This document shows, one piece after another, positions 14,421 to 22,990 of a DNA stretch of 62,971 nucleotides. The stretch spans positions 1 through 62,971 of the forward strand of contig JAAYOC010000027.1 of NCBI GenBank assembly GCA_012520505.1, read 5' to 3'. This stretch comes from Oscillospiraceae bacterium (GTDB lineage Bacteria > Bacillota > Clostridia > Oscillospirales > Acutalibacteraceae). The notes below the pieces were generated by a model. That model ran no database searches, was not told the DNA's origin, and saw nothing but the letters and a program-made list of their open reading frames with translations. The translations under genes were made by a program, and so were the position numbers. The first letter of the stretch is position 1; the number at the start of each line of letters is the position of its first letter.

Positions 14421-15539
14421 ATGAATTCAACCAGAATATATTGCGCTGTTGATTTAGATGCTATCCGTTTTAATATAAGGAATATAAAGGCAAAAATTGG
14501 TGAAGATGTAAAACTCATGGTAGTTGTAAAAACTGATGGGTACGGGCATGGCGTGCCGGCAGTCGCGCGGGCACTGGCCGGTGAAGGTGTGCACTCGTTT
14601 GGTGTTGCCACAGTTGATGAAGCAGTGGAACTTCGCAATTTAGGAATAGATAATCCTATTTTAATTTTGGGTTATGTTTTCCCGAACGATCTTCAAGATG
14701 TAATTAACTTTGATATTACATCGACTGTTTTCTCTGTAGAGAGTGCGAAGTTTTTATCTGACTTTGCAAAAAAGTGTGGCAAGACAGCAAGAGTGCACAT
14801 AAAAATTGATACCGGTATGGGACGAATCGGCTTTATTCCGAGTCCGGATTCTATTTTGGAAATCAAAGAAATCTTTAATATGCCAAATCTTTCAATTGAG
14901 GGAATATTTACTCATTTTGCAACAGCCGATGAGGCAGAAAAGAGTGCCGCAAGAAAACAGGCACGTATTTTTGCTGACTTTATAAAGCAGCTTGAAGCTG
15001 ATGGAATGAAATTTATGTATAAACATATTTGTAATTCTGCCGGAATTGTAGATCTTCCGGATTGTTATTTTAATATGGTTAGATGCGGCATCATTACTTA
15101 TGGACTTTATCCATCAAAGGAAGTTTCAAAAACAGAAATAGAAATTAAACCTGCTCTTGCTTTAAAGAGTCATGTTGCATATGTAAAAGAAGTTGATGCC
15201 GGATTTAAAGTAAGTTATGGTTCAACATATACGACTACCGGTAAAACAAAAATCGCAACAATACCGGTTGGTTACGGCGATGGATATCCCAGAGCATTAT
15301 CAAATAAAGGTCGCGTTTTAATAAATGGTGAATATGCACCTATTATTGGTTTGGTATGTATGGACCAATTTATGGTAGATGTAACCGGAATTGATAATGT
15401 GAAACCTGGAGTATCGGTAACCTTAATTGGTGCACAGGGCAAAAATTCAATTTCCGTTGAAGAGGTTGCAGATATTGCCGGAACTATAAATTATGAAATT
15501 ATTTGTGGAATTAATAAGAGAGTACCAAGGATTTATTGA
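14421..15539 (+). CDS. alr: Alanine racemase
   Basis: 372 aa, usual length. The PLP lysine lies in VVVKTDGYGHG near residue 38. The C-terminal domain holds the catalytic tyrosine region (VSYGSTYTT), VGYGDGYPRAL and CMDQFMVDVT. It interconverts L- and D-alanine for peptidoglycan. GGGAGGTG lies just upstream of ATG 14421. It appears monocistronic, followed by a 213-bp gap. Confidence 0.95.
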   Translation: MNSTRIYCAVDLDAIRFNIRNIKAKIGEDVKLMVVVKTDGYGHGVPAVARALAGEGVHSFGVATVDEAVELRNLGIDNPILILGYVFPNDLQDVINFDITSTVFSVESAKFLSDFAKKCGKTARVHIKIDTGMGRIGFIPSPDSILEIKEIFNMPNLSIEGIFTHFATADEAEKSAARKQARIFADFIKQLEADGMKFMYKHICNSAGIVDLPDCYFNMVRCGIITYGLYPSKEVSKTEIEIKPALALKSHVAYVKEVDAGFKVSYGSTYTTTGKTKIATIPVGYGDGYPRALSNKGRVLINGEYAPIIGLVCMDQFMVDVTGIDNVKPGVSVTLIGAQGKNSISVEEVADIAGTINYEIICGINKRVPRIY

Positions 15540-15680
15540 TTCTATTTCTTTATTTATCAGTTATTTCATTTGTCTATTAGGTATTCTATTCGTTTATTAG
15601 CTAATTTATGCAAATTTCTACAAGAGTTTGGATAAAAGAAGATAAAAATTCATCAAATTGAATAAATATACAGAAAATGC

Positions 15681-15709
15681 TTGCATATTTGCATAAACGA
15701 GTGTATACT
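15681..15709 (+). promoter_or_regulatory. Promoter of the amino-acid importer operon
   Basis: TTGCAT, 17-bp spacer, TATACT. A dyad TGCATAA-N12-TTATGCA (15690-15715) overlaps the spacer and -10, a good position for a repressor. The rest of 15540-15680 shows no feature. Confidence 0.65.
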
Positions 15710-15752
15710 TATGCACACAATTAAAAAATAAGTTGTTTTTGGAGGAATAAAA

Positions 15753-16571
15753 ATGAAAAAAATCTTAGCACTCGTACTTGCTTTTGCATTTATTTTTTCC
15801 TTTGCTGCTTGCACAAAGGAGCCTACAGTTAGTAATGCACATGCGAAAAAAGAGCTTGTAATGGCAACAAATGCTGCATTCCCACCTTATGAGTATAAGG
15901 AAGGCGATAGTTTTAAGGGAATTGATATTGAAATTGCAGAAGCAATTGCAGAAAAACTTGGTATGACACTTGTAATTAAAGACGTTGAATTTGGAACAAT
16001 TATTGGCGGTGTTAAGACCGGTAAATTTGATATTGGTATGGCTGGAATGACAGTTACTGAAGATCGTAAGGTAAATGTAAATTTTTCAAAGCCTTATGCA
16101 ACAGGAATTCAGGTAGTTATCGTTAAGGAAGATTGCAAATATAAGTCATATGAAGAGTTCTGGTCAAAGTTTGACGAGAAAGGAAATCCGGCTGAAGTAG
16201 CAAAAGGAATAAAGATTGGTGTTCAGCAGGATACAACCGGTGATATTTATGCATCAGATACTTTGGATAACTGGGGATTCACAGCTGATAATGTTATTTG
16301 CTACAAGACTGGGGCTGAAGCGGTTCAGGCTCTTATGACAAACAAGGTTATGGCAGTTATCATTGATAATGAACCGGCTAAGTCTTTTGTTAAAGCAAAT
16401 AAAGGACTTAAGATTATGGATGCTGCTTATACTGAAGAAGAATATGCAATCGCTGTTTCAAAAGAAAACACAGAGCTTCTTGAAAAAATAAACAAGGCTC
16501 TTGATGAACTTACAGCTGATGGTACAATTAAAAAAATTATTGATAAGTATATTCCGGCTGAAGAAAAATAA
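15753..16571 (+). CDS. Polar amino-acid ABC transporter substrate-binding lipoprotein
   Basis: 272 aa. Lipobox FAAC gives Cys20. The mature part is a family 3 solute-binding protein: ATNAAFPPYEY, FKGIDIEIAEAIAEKLG, GMTVTEDRKVNVNFSKPY, and the Asp-containing DNEPA. Such receptors bind glutamine, histidine, arginine, cystine or similar. The Arg (DRK) that contacts the ligand carboxylate is present. GGAGG precedes ATG 15753. Confidence 0.92.
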   Translation: MKKILALVLAFAFIFSFAACTKEPTVSNAHAKKELVMATNAAFPPYEYKEGDSFKGIDIEIAEAIAEKLGMTLVIKDVEFGTIIGGVKTGKFDIGMAGMTVTEDRKVNVNFSKPYATGIQVVIVKEDCKYKSYEEFWSKFDEKGNPAEVAKGIKIGVQQDTTGDIYASDTLDNWGFTADNVICYKTGAEAVQALMTNKVMAVIIDNEPAKSFVKANKGLKIMDAAYTEEEYAIAVSKENTELLEKINKALDELTADGTIKKIIDKYIPAEEK

Positions 16572-16577
16572 ATTATT

Positions 16578-16600
16578 AAAGGGCGGCGGCGCCGCCCTTT
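16578..16600 (+). terminator. Intercistronic GC-rich hairpin
   Basis: AAAGGGCGGC pairs perfectly with GCCGCCCTTT around a 3-nt loop, followed by GTTTTC. It probably protects the upstream mRNA or partly terminates, raising binding protein over permease. Confidence 0.75.
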
Positions 16601-16621
16601 GTTTTCTTGAAAGGATATGTT

Positions 16622-17356
16622 ATGGCAATTTGGCTTTCAGAAATGAAAGAAAAATTTATTTTTAATTTTATTGAAAAAGATCGGTGGAAATGGTTATTTC
16701 AAGGGCTTGGTAATACTCTCATCATAACCTCGGTTGCCGTTTTAATGGGTATTGTTATTGGTGTAGTTATTGCAATTATACGTTCAACTTTTGATAAAAA
16801 TAAGGAAACCTTAAAAAAACGTGGTGGAATTGGTTACTACATTTTAAGTTTTGTAAATTTTTTGTGTAATATCTATTTAACCGTAATTCGTGGAACCCCT
16901 GTTGTTGTTCAGTTACTTATTATGTATTTCATAATTTTTGCAAGTTCTGACAATGGTACGATGGTTGCTATGATTGCTTTTGGTGTGAACTCCGGTGCAT
17001 ATGTTGCCGAGATTTTCCGTTCAGGGATTATGGCAATTGACCATGGGCAATTTGAAGCGGGTCGTTCAATGGGATTTAATTATGTTCAAACAATGATCTA
17101 CATAATTACTCCTCAAATGTTTAAGGTAGTTTTACCGACATTATGTAACGAATTTATTGTTCTCTTAAAAGAAACTTCAGTTGCAGGTTATGTTGGTATT
17201 ATGGATCTTACAAAAGCAGGCGATTTAATCCGTGGAAGAACCTTTGATGCTTTTATGCCGCTTATTGCAGTTGCTCTTATTTATCTTGCTATTGTAAGCT
17301 TCTTTACAATGCTTGTAGGCAGACTCGAAAGGAGGCTTCGTAGCAGTGAAAGATAA
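16622..17356 (+). CDS. Polar amino-acid ABC transporter permease
   Basis: 244 aa, HisM/GlnP family. [33 protein letters not shown] and the EAA loop ([17 protein letters not shown]) are diagnostic. ATG 16622 has AAAGGA about 8 bp upstream; TTG 16607 lacks a site. The C-terminus overlaps the ATPase gene by 11 bp. Confidence 0.93.
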   Translation: MAIWLSEMKEKFIFNFIEKDRWKWLFQGLGNTLIITSVAVLMGIVIGVVIAIIRSTFDKNKETLKKRGGIGYYILSFVNFLCNIYLTVIRGTPVVVQLLIMYFIIFASSDNGTMVAMIAFGVNSGAYVAEIFRSGIMAIDHGQFEAGRSMGFNYVQTMIYIITPQMFKVVLPTLCNEFIVLLKETSVAGYVGIMDLTKAGDLIRGRTFDAFMPLIAVALIYLAIVSFFTMLVGRLERRLRSSER

Positions 17357-18086
17357 TGTTTTAATTAGTGTTTCAGGATTAACAAAACATTTCCGCGGGG
17401 GAATTCATGCTCTTAATGATGTTACAACAGACATTAAAAACGGTGAGGTTGTGGTTGTAATTGGACCGTCGGGTTCAGGAAAATCTACCTTCCTTCGCTG
17501 TCTAAATCTTTTGGATCTTCCTACTGCCGGTACTATCCTTATGGAAGGTATAGATATTACAGACCCTAAGATAAATATCAATAAGCATAGACAGAAGATG
17601 GGAATGGTATTTCAGCATTTTAATCTTTTTCCACATATGACTGTACTTCGTAATTTGACACTAGCTCCAACAAAGCTTCTTGGTATGTCGCGTGATGAAG
17701 CAGTTGAAAAAGCTATGGTGCTTCTTGAACGTGTAGATCTTGCCGATAGAGCAAATGCTTACCCAAGTCAGCTTTCAGGTGGACAAAAGCAACGTATTGC
17801 TATTGTTCGTGCTCTTGCGATGGAACCGGATGTAATGCTTTTCGATGAACCTACATCTGCTCTTGATCCTGAAATGGTAGGGGAAGTTCTTGAAGTTATG
17901 AAAGATCTTGCAAAAGAAGGTATGACTATGGTTGTGGTAACACACGAAATGGGTTTTGCCAAAGAGGTAGCCAGCAGAGTAATTTTTATGGATGCCGGCA
18001 AGATTGTTGAAGAGGGAACACCGGAAGAAATTTTCAACTCACCGAAATCTGATCGTCTTCAAAATTTCCTTGCAAAGGTTTTATAA
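17346..18086 (+). CDS. Polar amino-acid ABC transporter ATPase
   Basis: 246 aa, GlnQ family. Walker [11 protein letters not shown]-loop [14 protein letters not shown], signature [15 protein letters not shown], Walker [14 protein letters not shown], switch VTHEMGFA. The start is GTG 17346 with AAAGGAGG about 11 bp upstream inside the permease gene. Confidence 0.94.
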   Translation: MKDNVLISVSGLTKHFRGGIHALNDVTTDIKNGEVVVVIGPSGSGKSTFLRCLNLLDLPTAGTILMEGIDITDPKININKHRQKMGMVFQHFNLFPHMTVLRNLTLAPTKLLGMSRDEAVEKAMVLLERVDLADRANAYPSQLSGGQKQRIAIVRALAMEPDVMLFDEPTSALDPEMVGEVLEVMKDLAKEGMTMVVVTHEMGFAKEVASRVIFMDAGKIVEEGTPEEIFNSPKSDRLQNFLAKVL

Positions 18087-18161
18087 ATTTGTGAAGATGA
18101 AGATTTTATAAACTTGTAAAGGCGTTTAAATATTTTGTAAAATATTGAAACAAAAATGTCA

Positions 18162-18191
18162 TAAGAGGTGAGCACTTGTGCTCACCTCTTA
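18162..18191. terminator. Hairpin terminating the amino-acid importer operon
   Basis: A perfect 14-bp inverted repeat (TAAGAGGTGAGCAC and its complement) with a 2-nt centre. The T run is short, so it may be a weak terminator or mRNA-stabilising stem. The rest of the 260-bp gap shows no clear feature. Confidence 0.7.
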
Positions 18192-18346
18192 GTTTAAACA
18201 CAACATATTGGATAGTTTCAAAATGTTATTTTAAAACATGTTAAAACTTAAACAAAAAGCATTTAAAATTCCTTGCATGCTTTATAGGTATATGATAAAC
18301 TAAGAATAGTTTATTTTCAAAATCTTAAGTTTTGGAGGAAATGTAA

Positions 18347-19402
18347 ATGACATTAGCTGAACTTTTAAAGATAGCAGAAGACAATAAGGCTTCTGACGTG
18401 CATATTACAGTAGGTGTTCCACCTCTTATGCGTGTACACGGAGCAATGTCTCCAATTCCTAATCAGCCACGACTTACGGCTGAAGATGTAGAAGCACTTG
18501 TAAAGGGAATTATGGGAGATTTCCAAAAGAGAGCTTTCGCAGAACGTGGTGAAATAGACTTTTCATTCGGACTTGCCGGAATGGGACGTTATCGTGTAAA
18601 CGTATTTCGTCAACGTGGTACAACAGCTGCTGTATTCCGTCTTGTAGGTTCAAAGATTCCAAATCCTCGTGATCTTGGAGTTCCGGATGCTGTTAGTGAT
18701 CTTTATCAGCTCAAGAGTGGTCTTGTCCTTGTAACAGGTCCTACCGGTTCCGGTAAATCAACAACTCTTGCTTCTCTTATTGGTCTTGTAAATGATAATC
18801 TTAATGCTCATATAATTACGCTTGAAGACCCTATTGAGTATCTTCACAGACATAACAAGTCAATTGTAAACCAGAGAGAAATTGGTGTTGATACACGTTC
18901 ATATGCGGCAGCTCTTCGTGCAGCTCTTCGTGAAGACCCTGATGTTATCCTTGTAGGTGAGATGCGTGACCTTGAGACTATTGCAACAGCGGTTACTGCA
19001 GCAGAAACAGGACACTTAGTATTCTCAACACTTCATACAATAGGATGCGCAGAGACAATTGACCGTATTATTGACGTATTCCCAACAGACCAGCAAGACC
19101 AGATTAGAGTTCAGCTCTCAATGGTTCTGGAAGCTGTTATTTCACAGAGACTTATTCCTAACCTTAAAGAAAATGGCCGTGTAGCAGCATTTGAAGTTAT
19201 GCTTGCCGACTCAGCTATTAGAAACCTTATCCGTGAAGGTAAAACCTATCAAATTCCATCAGCAATGCAAAGTGGTAAAAAGAGAGGTATGCAGTCAATG
19301 GATGATGCTTTATATGACCTTTATACTGCTAGTAAAATTTCAAGAAAGAATGCTGTTCTTTATAGCACAGATCCTGAAGAAATGGATAAGCGCTTAATGT
19401 AA
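18347..19402 (+). CDS. pilT: PilT-family twitching-motility ATPase
   Basis: 351 aa. An N-terminal PAS-like part (ASDVHITVGVPPLMRVHG) precedes the secretion ATPase core: Walker A GPTGSGKST, Asp box (TLEDPIEY), Walker B region ILVGEMRDLETI and His box (STLHT). The C-terminal AIRNLIREGK is diagnostic of PilT retraction ATPases rather than PilB. PilT depolymerises type IV pili. No other pilus gene is in the window, so it is an isolated copy here. GGAGG precedes ATG 18347. Confidence 0.93.
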   Translation: MTLAELLKIAEDNKASDVHITVGVPPLMRVHGAMSPIPNQPRLTAEDVEALVKGIMGDFQKRAFAERGEIDFSFGLAGMGRYRVNVFRQRGTTAAVFRLVGSKIPNPRDLGVPDAVSDLYQLKSGLVLVTGPTGSGKSTTLASLIGLVNDNLNAHIITLEDPIEYLHRHNKSIVNQREIGVDTRSYAAALRAALREDPDVILVGEMRDLETIATAVTAAETGHLVFSTLHTIGCAETIDRIIDVFPTDQQDQIRVQLSMVLEAVISQRLIPNLKENGRVAAFEVMLADSAIRNLIREGKTYQIPSAMQSGKKRGMQSMDDALYDLYTASKISRKNAVLYSTDPEEMDKRLM

Positions 19403-19476
19403 AAATTCTTTAATTTAACATAAAAAATCTTTGTCAAAGTATAAAAATATTTAACGGTGTTAAGTTTTAAAGTACT

Positions 19477-19505
19477 AAAGGCTGTACAAAAGTACAGCCT
19501 TTTTT
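19477..19505 (+). terminator. Terminator of pilT
   Basis: AAAGGCTGTAC and GTACAGCCTTT pair around AAAA, followed by a T run. Confidence 0.92.
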
Positions 19506-19541
19506 CGTTAATTTTCACAAATAGATTTAATTTAATTCGCC

Positions 19542-19571
19542 TTGAATTGTAAGAGTTGTTTATGATATAAT
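19542..19571 (+). promoter_or_regulatory. Promoter of the maltodextrin importer operon
   Basis: TTGAAT, 18-bp spacer, TATAAT, about 70 bp before the binding-protein start. Confidence 0.65.
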
Positions 19572-19641
19572 GTTTTCGGTGGTTGTTCAAGAAGAATTAC
19601 CAAAGGATATCTAAAATAAATAATAAAAAGGAGAGGGAATT

Positions 19642-20931
19642 ATGAGAAGATTTATAGCGCTTATACTTGCACTTGCTCTTTGTCTTAGCTTTACAGCTTG
19701 TAAAAAAGATGGTGGACTTAAAGGTGTAAAAACGGGTAAAGTTTATTACTTAAACTTCAAACCAGAAGCGGATGAAGCTTGGCAAAAACTTGCTAAGACT
19801 TACACTGACAAAACTGGTGTAGAAGTTAAAGTAGTTACAGCTGCTTCAGGTGAATATGATAGGACCCTCGCAGCTGAAATGGATAAGGATGCAGCTCCTA
19901 CAATGTTTCAAGCCGGTAATCAGGGAGCAATCGCTACTTGGGGCGATTATTGCTATGACCTTAAGGGCTCCAAGTTTGAAGGTGAGCTTACAACAGATGC
20001 TTATAACCTCTATGATGAAAACGGAAAGCTTTGTTCAATTGGTTATTGCTATGAAGCATTTGGTATTATTGTAAACAAGACACTTCTTAAGAAAGCAGGT
20101 TACGAAATACAAGACATTAAAGATTTTGCATCACTTAAAAGTATTGCAGAAGACATTCATAAGAATGCTAAAACACTTGGTTTTGATGCATTCACATCAT
20201 CAGGACTTGATCCTTCATCTTCATGGAGATTTTCAGGACACCTTGCTAATATGCCTCTTTACTATCAGTTTAGGGATAAAGAAATAACATCACAACCTGC
20301 GACAATCACAAAAGATTATCTTGATAATTATAAGAATATTTGGGACCTTTATATTAATAATTCAGCTACTAAGGGCGCAAGTCTTGCTAAGGCAACAGGC
20401 GATGAATCTAAAGCTGAATTTATAAACAAAAAGGCTGTATTTTATCAAAACGGTACTTGGGAATATGCTGGTCTTATTGATGGTGGTTTTCTTGCTGAAG
20501 AGCTTGCTATGATTCCTATTTACTGTGGTGTTGAAGGCGAAGAAGATGCTGGTCTTTGTTGCGGAACGGAAAACTGCTGGGCTGTTAACTCAACTGCTTC
20601 AGAAAAGGATATTGAAGCTACTCTTGAATTTATGTATTGGGTAGTAACATCCGAAGAAGGTACAAAGATGATGGCTGAACAGTTTGGTCCTTGCCCATTT
20701 AAGAAGGCTGCTATACCTGAAAATGTATTTTTTGCTCAGGCAAACGAGTATACAGCTGCTGGCAAATATGTTGTAACATGGGCATTTAACTTCACTCCTG
20801 CAGTTGATGATTGGCGTGCAGGTGTTGTTGATGCACTTACAAAGTACTCAGCAGGACAGGGCAAATGGGAAGCAGTCGAAAAAGCATTTGTGGACGGATG
20901 GGCTACACTTTATGCTAAAGAAAATGCTTAA
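19642..20931 (+). CDS. Carbohydrate ABC transporter substrate-binding lipoprotein
   Basis: 429 aa. Lipobox FTAC gives Cys20. The mature part is a family 1 solute-binding protein: YLNFKPEADEAWQKLAKTYT, AAPTMFQAGNQ, WGDYCYDL, FYQNGTWEY. With MalQ and an MsmK-type ATPase downstream, malto-oligosaccharide is the likely ligand. AAGGAGAGG precedes ATG 19642. Confidence 0.9.
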   Translation: MRRFIALILALALCLSFTACKKDGGLKGVKTGKVYYLNFKPEADEAWQKLAKTYTDKTGVEVKVVTAASGEYDRTLAAEMDKDAAPTMFQAGNQGAIATWGDYCYDLKGSKFEGELTTDAYNLYDENGKLCSIGYCYEAFGIIVNKTLLKKAGYEIQDIKDFASLKSIAEDIHKNAKTLGFDAFTSSGLDPSSSWRFSGHLANMPLYYQFRDKEITSQPATITKDYLDNYKNIWDLYINNSATKGASLAKATGDESKAEFINKKAVFYQNGTWEYAGLIDGGFLAEELAMIPIYCGVEGEEDAGLCCGTENCWAVNSTASEKDIEATLEFMYWVVTSEEGTKMMAEQFGPCPFKKAAIPENVFFAQANEYTAAGKYVVTWAFNFTPAVDDWRAGVVDALTKYSAGQGKWEAVEKAFVDGWATLYAKENA

Positions 20932-20989
20932 GGTTTGTTTTAAGGAAACGCTTATTCTTAAATCATTTTGATTAATTAAAATGAAAAGA

Positions 20990-21016
20990 GGGGCGAGCCA
21001 CGTCGCTCGCCCCTTT
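20990..21016 (+). terminator. Intercistronic hairpin after the sugar-binding protein
   Basis: GGGGCGAGC and GCTCGCCCC pair around a 6-nt loop, followed by TTTG. It parallels the hairpin at 16578 and probably sets the ratio of binding protein to permease. Confidence 0.75.
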
Positions 21017-21038
21017 GTCTTTCAAGCAGAGGGGGTAA

Positions 21039-21938
21039 GTGCAGTTTATGACCGCTCTAAATTCTAAATTGATAAGAAGACCAATTCAACGCTATGTTTG
21101 GCTTTTCCTTTTGCCAACCTTTGCGGCTTTTTGTGTTGGTTTCCTATATCCATTTTTTAAAGGATTTTATTTATCTTTTTGTAAATTTAGAATTACTAAA
21201 GATGCTACTTTTGTAGGACTTGAAAATTATAAAATAGCTTTTTCAGATTCAAGTTTTCTTTACTCGTTTGCATATACAGCAGTATTTGCAGTAGTATCTT
21301 TACTTATAATAAATGTTTTCGCATTTATTGTTGCATATATTTTGACACAAAATATCAAGGGTGCAAATATTTTTAGAACAGTATTTTTTATGCCAAACCT
21401 TATTGGTGGTATCGTTCTCGGTTATATTTGGCTCATGATTTTTGATGGTTTTCTTACAAGGTATAATACAGCAGTAGTTCTTGAAACAAAATATGGTTTT
21501 TGGGGACTAATAATTTTGCTTTGTTGGCAACAAATTGGTTATATGATGATTATATACATCGCAGGGCTCCAAGCAATTCCAGAAGATATGATGGAAGCAG
21601 CGGATATTGATGGTGCTACAAAATGGCAAAAACTTTGGAAAATTACGATTCCAAATATGATGCCTTCCTTTACAATTTGCACATTTTTATCACTTACAAA
21701 CGGCTTTAAACTTTATGACCAGAATTTAGCACTTACAAACGGTAGACCGTTTACGGGTACAGGGGCTGACCAAATTAAGACAACACAGATGCTCGCTCAT
21801 AATATAGTTGAAGCATTTTATGCAAGTGCTAGAAATAGAGGACCTGGACAGGCAAAGGCTGTTGTGTTTTTCATTCTTGTTGCAGGTATCAGTGTTGCTC
21901 AACTTAGATTTACAAGGTCTAGGGAGGTGCAGCAATAA
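21039..21938 (+). CDS. Sugar ABC transporter permease (MalF/UgpA type)
   Basis: 299 aa with six predicted membrane helices. Motifs FLLPTFAAFCVGFLYP, FRTVFFMPNLIGGI and the EAA loop EDMMEAADIDGATKWQKLWK. GTG 21039 is preferred because GAGG lies six bases upstream; ATG 21048 is the alternative. The TAATG junction overlaps the next gene. Confidence 0.9.
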   Translation: MQFMTALNSKLIRRPIQRYVWLFLLPTFAAFCVGFLYPFFKGFYLSFCKFRITKDATFVGLENYKIAFSDSSFLYSFAYTAVFAVVSLLIINVFAFIVAYILTQNIKGANIFRTVFFMPNLIGGIVLGYIWLMIFDGFLTRYNTAVVLETKYGFWGLIILLCWQQIGYMMIIYIAGLQAIPEDMMEAADIDGATKWQKLWKITIPNMMPSFTICTFLSLTNGFKLYDQNLALTNGRPFTGTGADQIKTTQMLAHNIVEAFYASARNRGPGQAKAVVFFILVAGISVAQLRFTRSREVQQ

Positions 21939-22780
21939 TGAAAAAAGAATCAAGAAAAAAACTGGTAATGTCAATAATAATGGCATTTATTTCAGTTATA
22001 TATCTCACACCAATATTTTTAGTTTTAATGAATTCATTTAAAACAAATGATTCTATAAATATGGATACCTTTGCTTTTCCTAGCGAAGAAACTTTTGTCG
22101 GATGGGCGAACTATATTAAGGGTATGACCTTTGGAAACTATCCGTTTGCAAATTCTGTTGCATACAGCTTTATTATTACAGTAGCTTCTACAGGACTTAT
22201 TCTTATTTGCTGTTCAATGGCAGCTTGGTACATTGCTCGAGTTGGCGATAAGGTTTGTAACTTAGTTTATTATCTTTGTGTATTCTCAATGGTAGTGCCG
22301 TTCCAGATGGTTATGTTTACACTTTCGAGAACAGCAGACAGTTTAGGACTTAATACACCTTGGACTATTCCAATTATCTATTTAGGATTTGGTGCAGGTC
22401 TTGCTATATTTATGTTTGTTGGTTTTGTAAAATCTATACCGCTTGAGATTGAAGAGGCTGCAGCGATTGATGGCTGTGGACCTGTTCGTACGTTCTTCTT
22501 TGTTGTACTACCAATGCTCAAACCTACACTCATCTCTGTAGGTGTACTTGAAATTATGTGGGTATGGAATGACTATCTTCTTCCATATTTAGTGCTTGAT
22601 AGAAATAAACATATGACGATTCCAATTCATATTCAGTATCTTAGAGGAAGTTATGGAACAGTAGATTTGGGCGCTACGATGGCCCTTATTTTGCTAAGTA
22701 TAATTCCGGTTATTGTTTTTTATTTACTAGCTCAAAAACATATTATTAGAGGTGTTGCTGCTGGTGCAGTTAAGGGATAA
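21938..22780 (+). CDS. Sugar ABC transporter permease (MalG type)
   Basis: 280 aa, six helices. EAA loop EIEEAAAIDGCGPVRTFFFV and the MalG-like end (LLAQKHIIRGVAAGAVKG). It starts at the last base of the previous stop, so translation is coupled. It forms the heterodimeric channel with the preceding permease. Confidence 0.92.
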   Translation: MKKESRKKLVMSIIMAFISVIYLTPIFLVLMNSFKTNDSINMDTFAFPSEETFVGWANYIKGMTFGNYPFANSVAYSFIITVASTGLILICCSMAAWYIARVGDKVCNLVYYLCVFSMVVPFQMVMFTLSRTADSLGLNTPWTIPIIYLGFGAGLAIFMFVGFVKSIPLEIEEAAAIDGCGPVRTFFFVVLPMLKPTLISVGVLEIMWVWNDYLLPYLVLDRNKHMTIPIHIQYLRGSYGTVDLGATMALILLSIIPVIVFYLLAQKHIIRGVAAGAVKG

Positions 22781-22850
22781 TTATTGTAATTGAACTGTTA
22801 AAATTAATACGATTTGTAGATAAGAATGATGATGTAATTTGTAGATAAAA

Positions 22851-22919
22851 ATGACTAAACAAAAATGACTAGATAAAATTGACTAACAAAAATAACTAGA
22901 TGAAGTTGATTAACATAAT
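22851..22919. repeat. Degenerate 14-bp tandem repeats between permease and malQ
   Basis: Five units begin at 22851, 22865, 22879, 22892 and 22906 (ATGACTAAACAAAA, ATGACTAGATAAAA, then decayed copies). Just upstream ATTTGTAGATAA occurs twice 25-26 bp apart. Confidence 0.7.
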
Positions 22920-22990
22920 TTAAGGATAAGAATGATAGTCTAAATAAAAGAAAAATGAGATAAAATTTATGTTTAAGGAGTAATTAGTTA

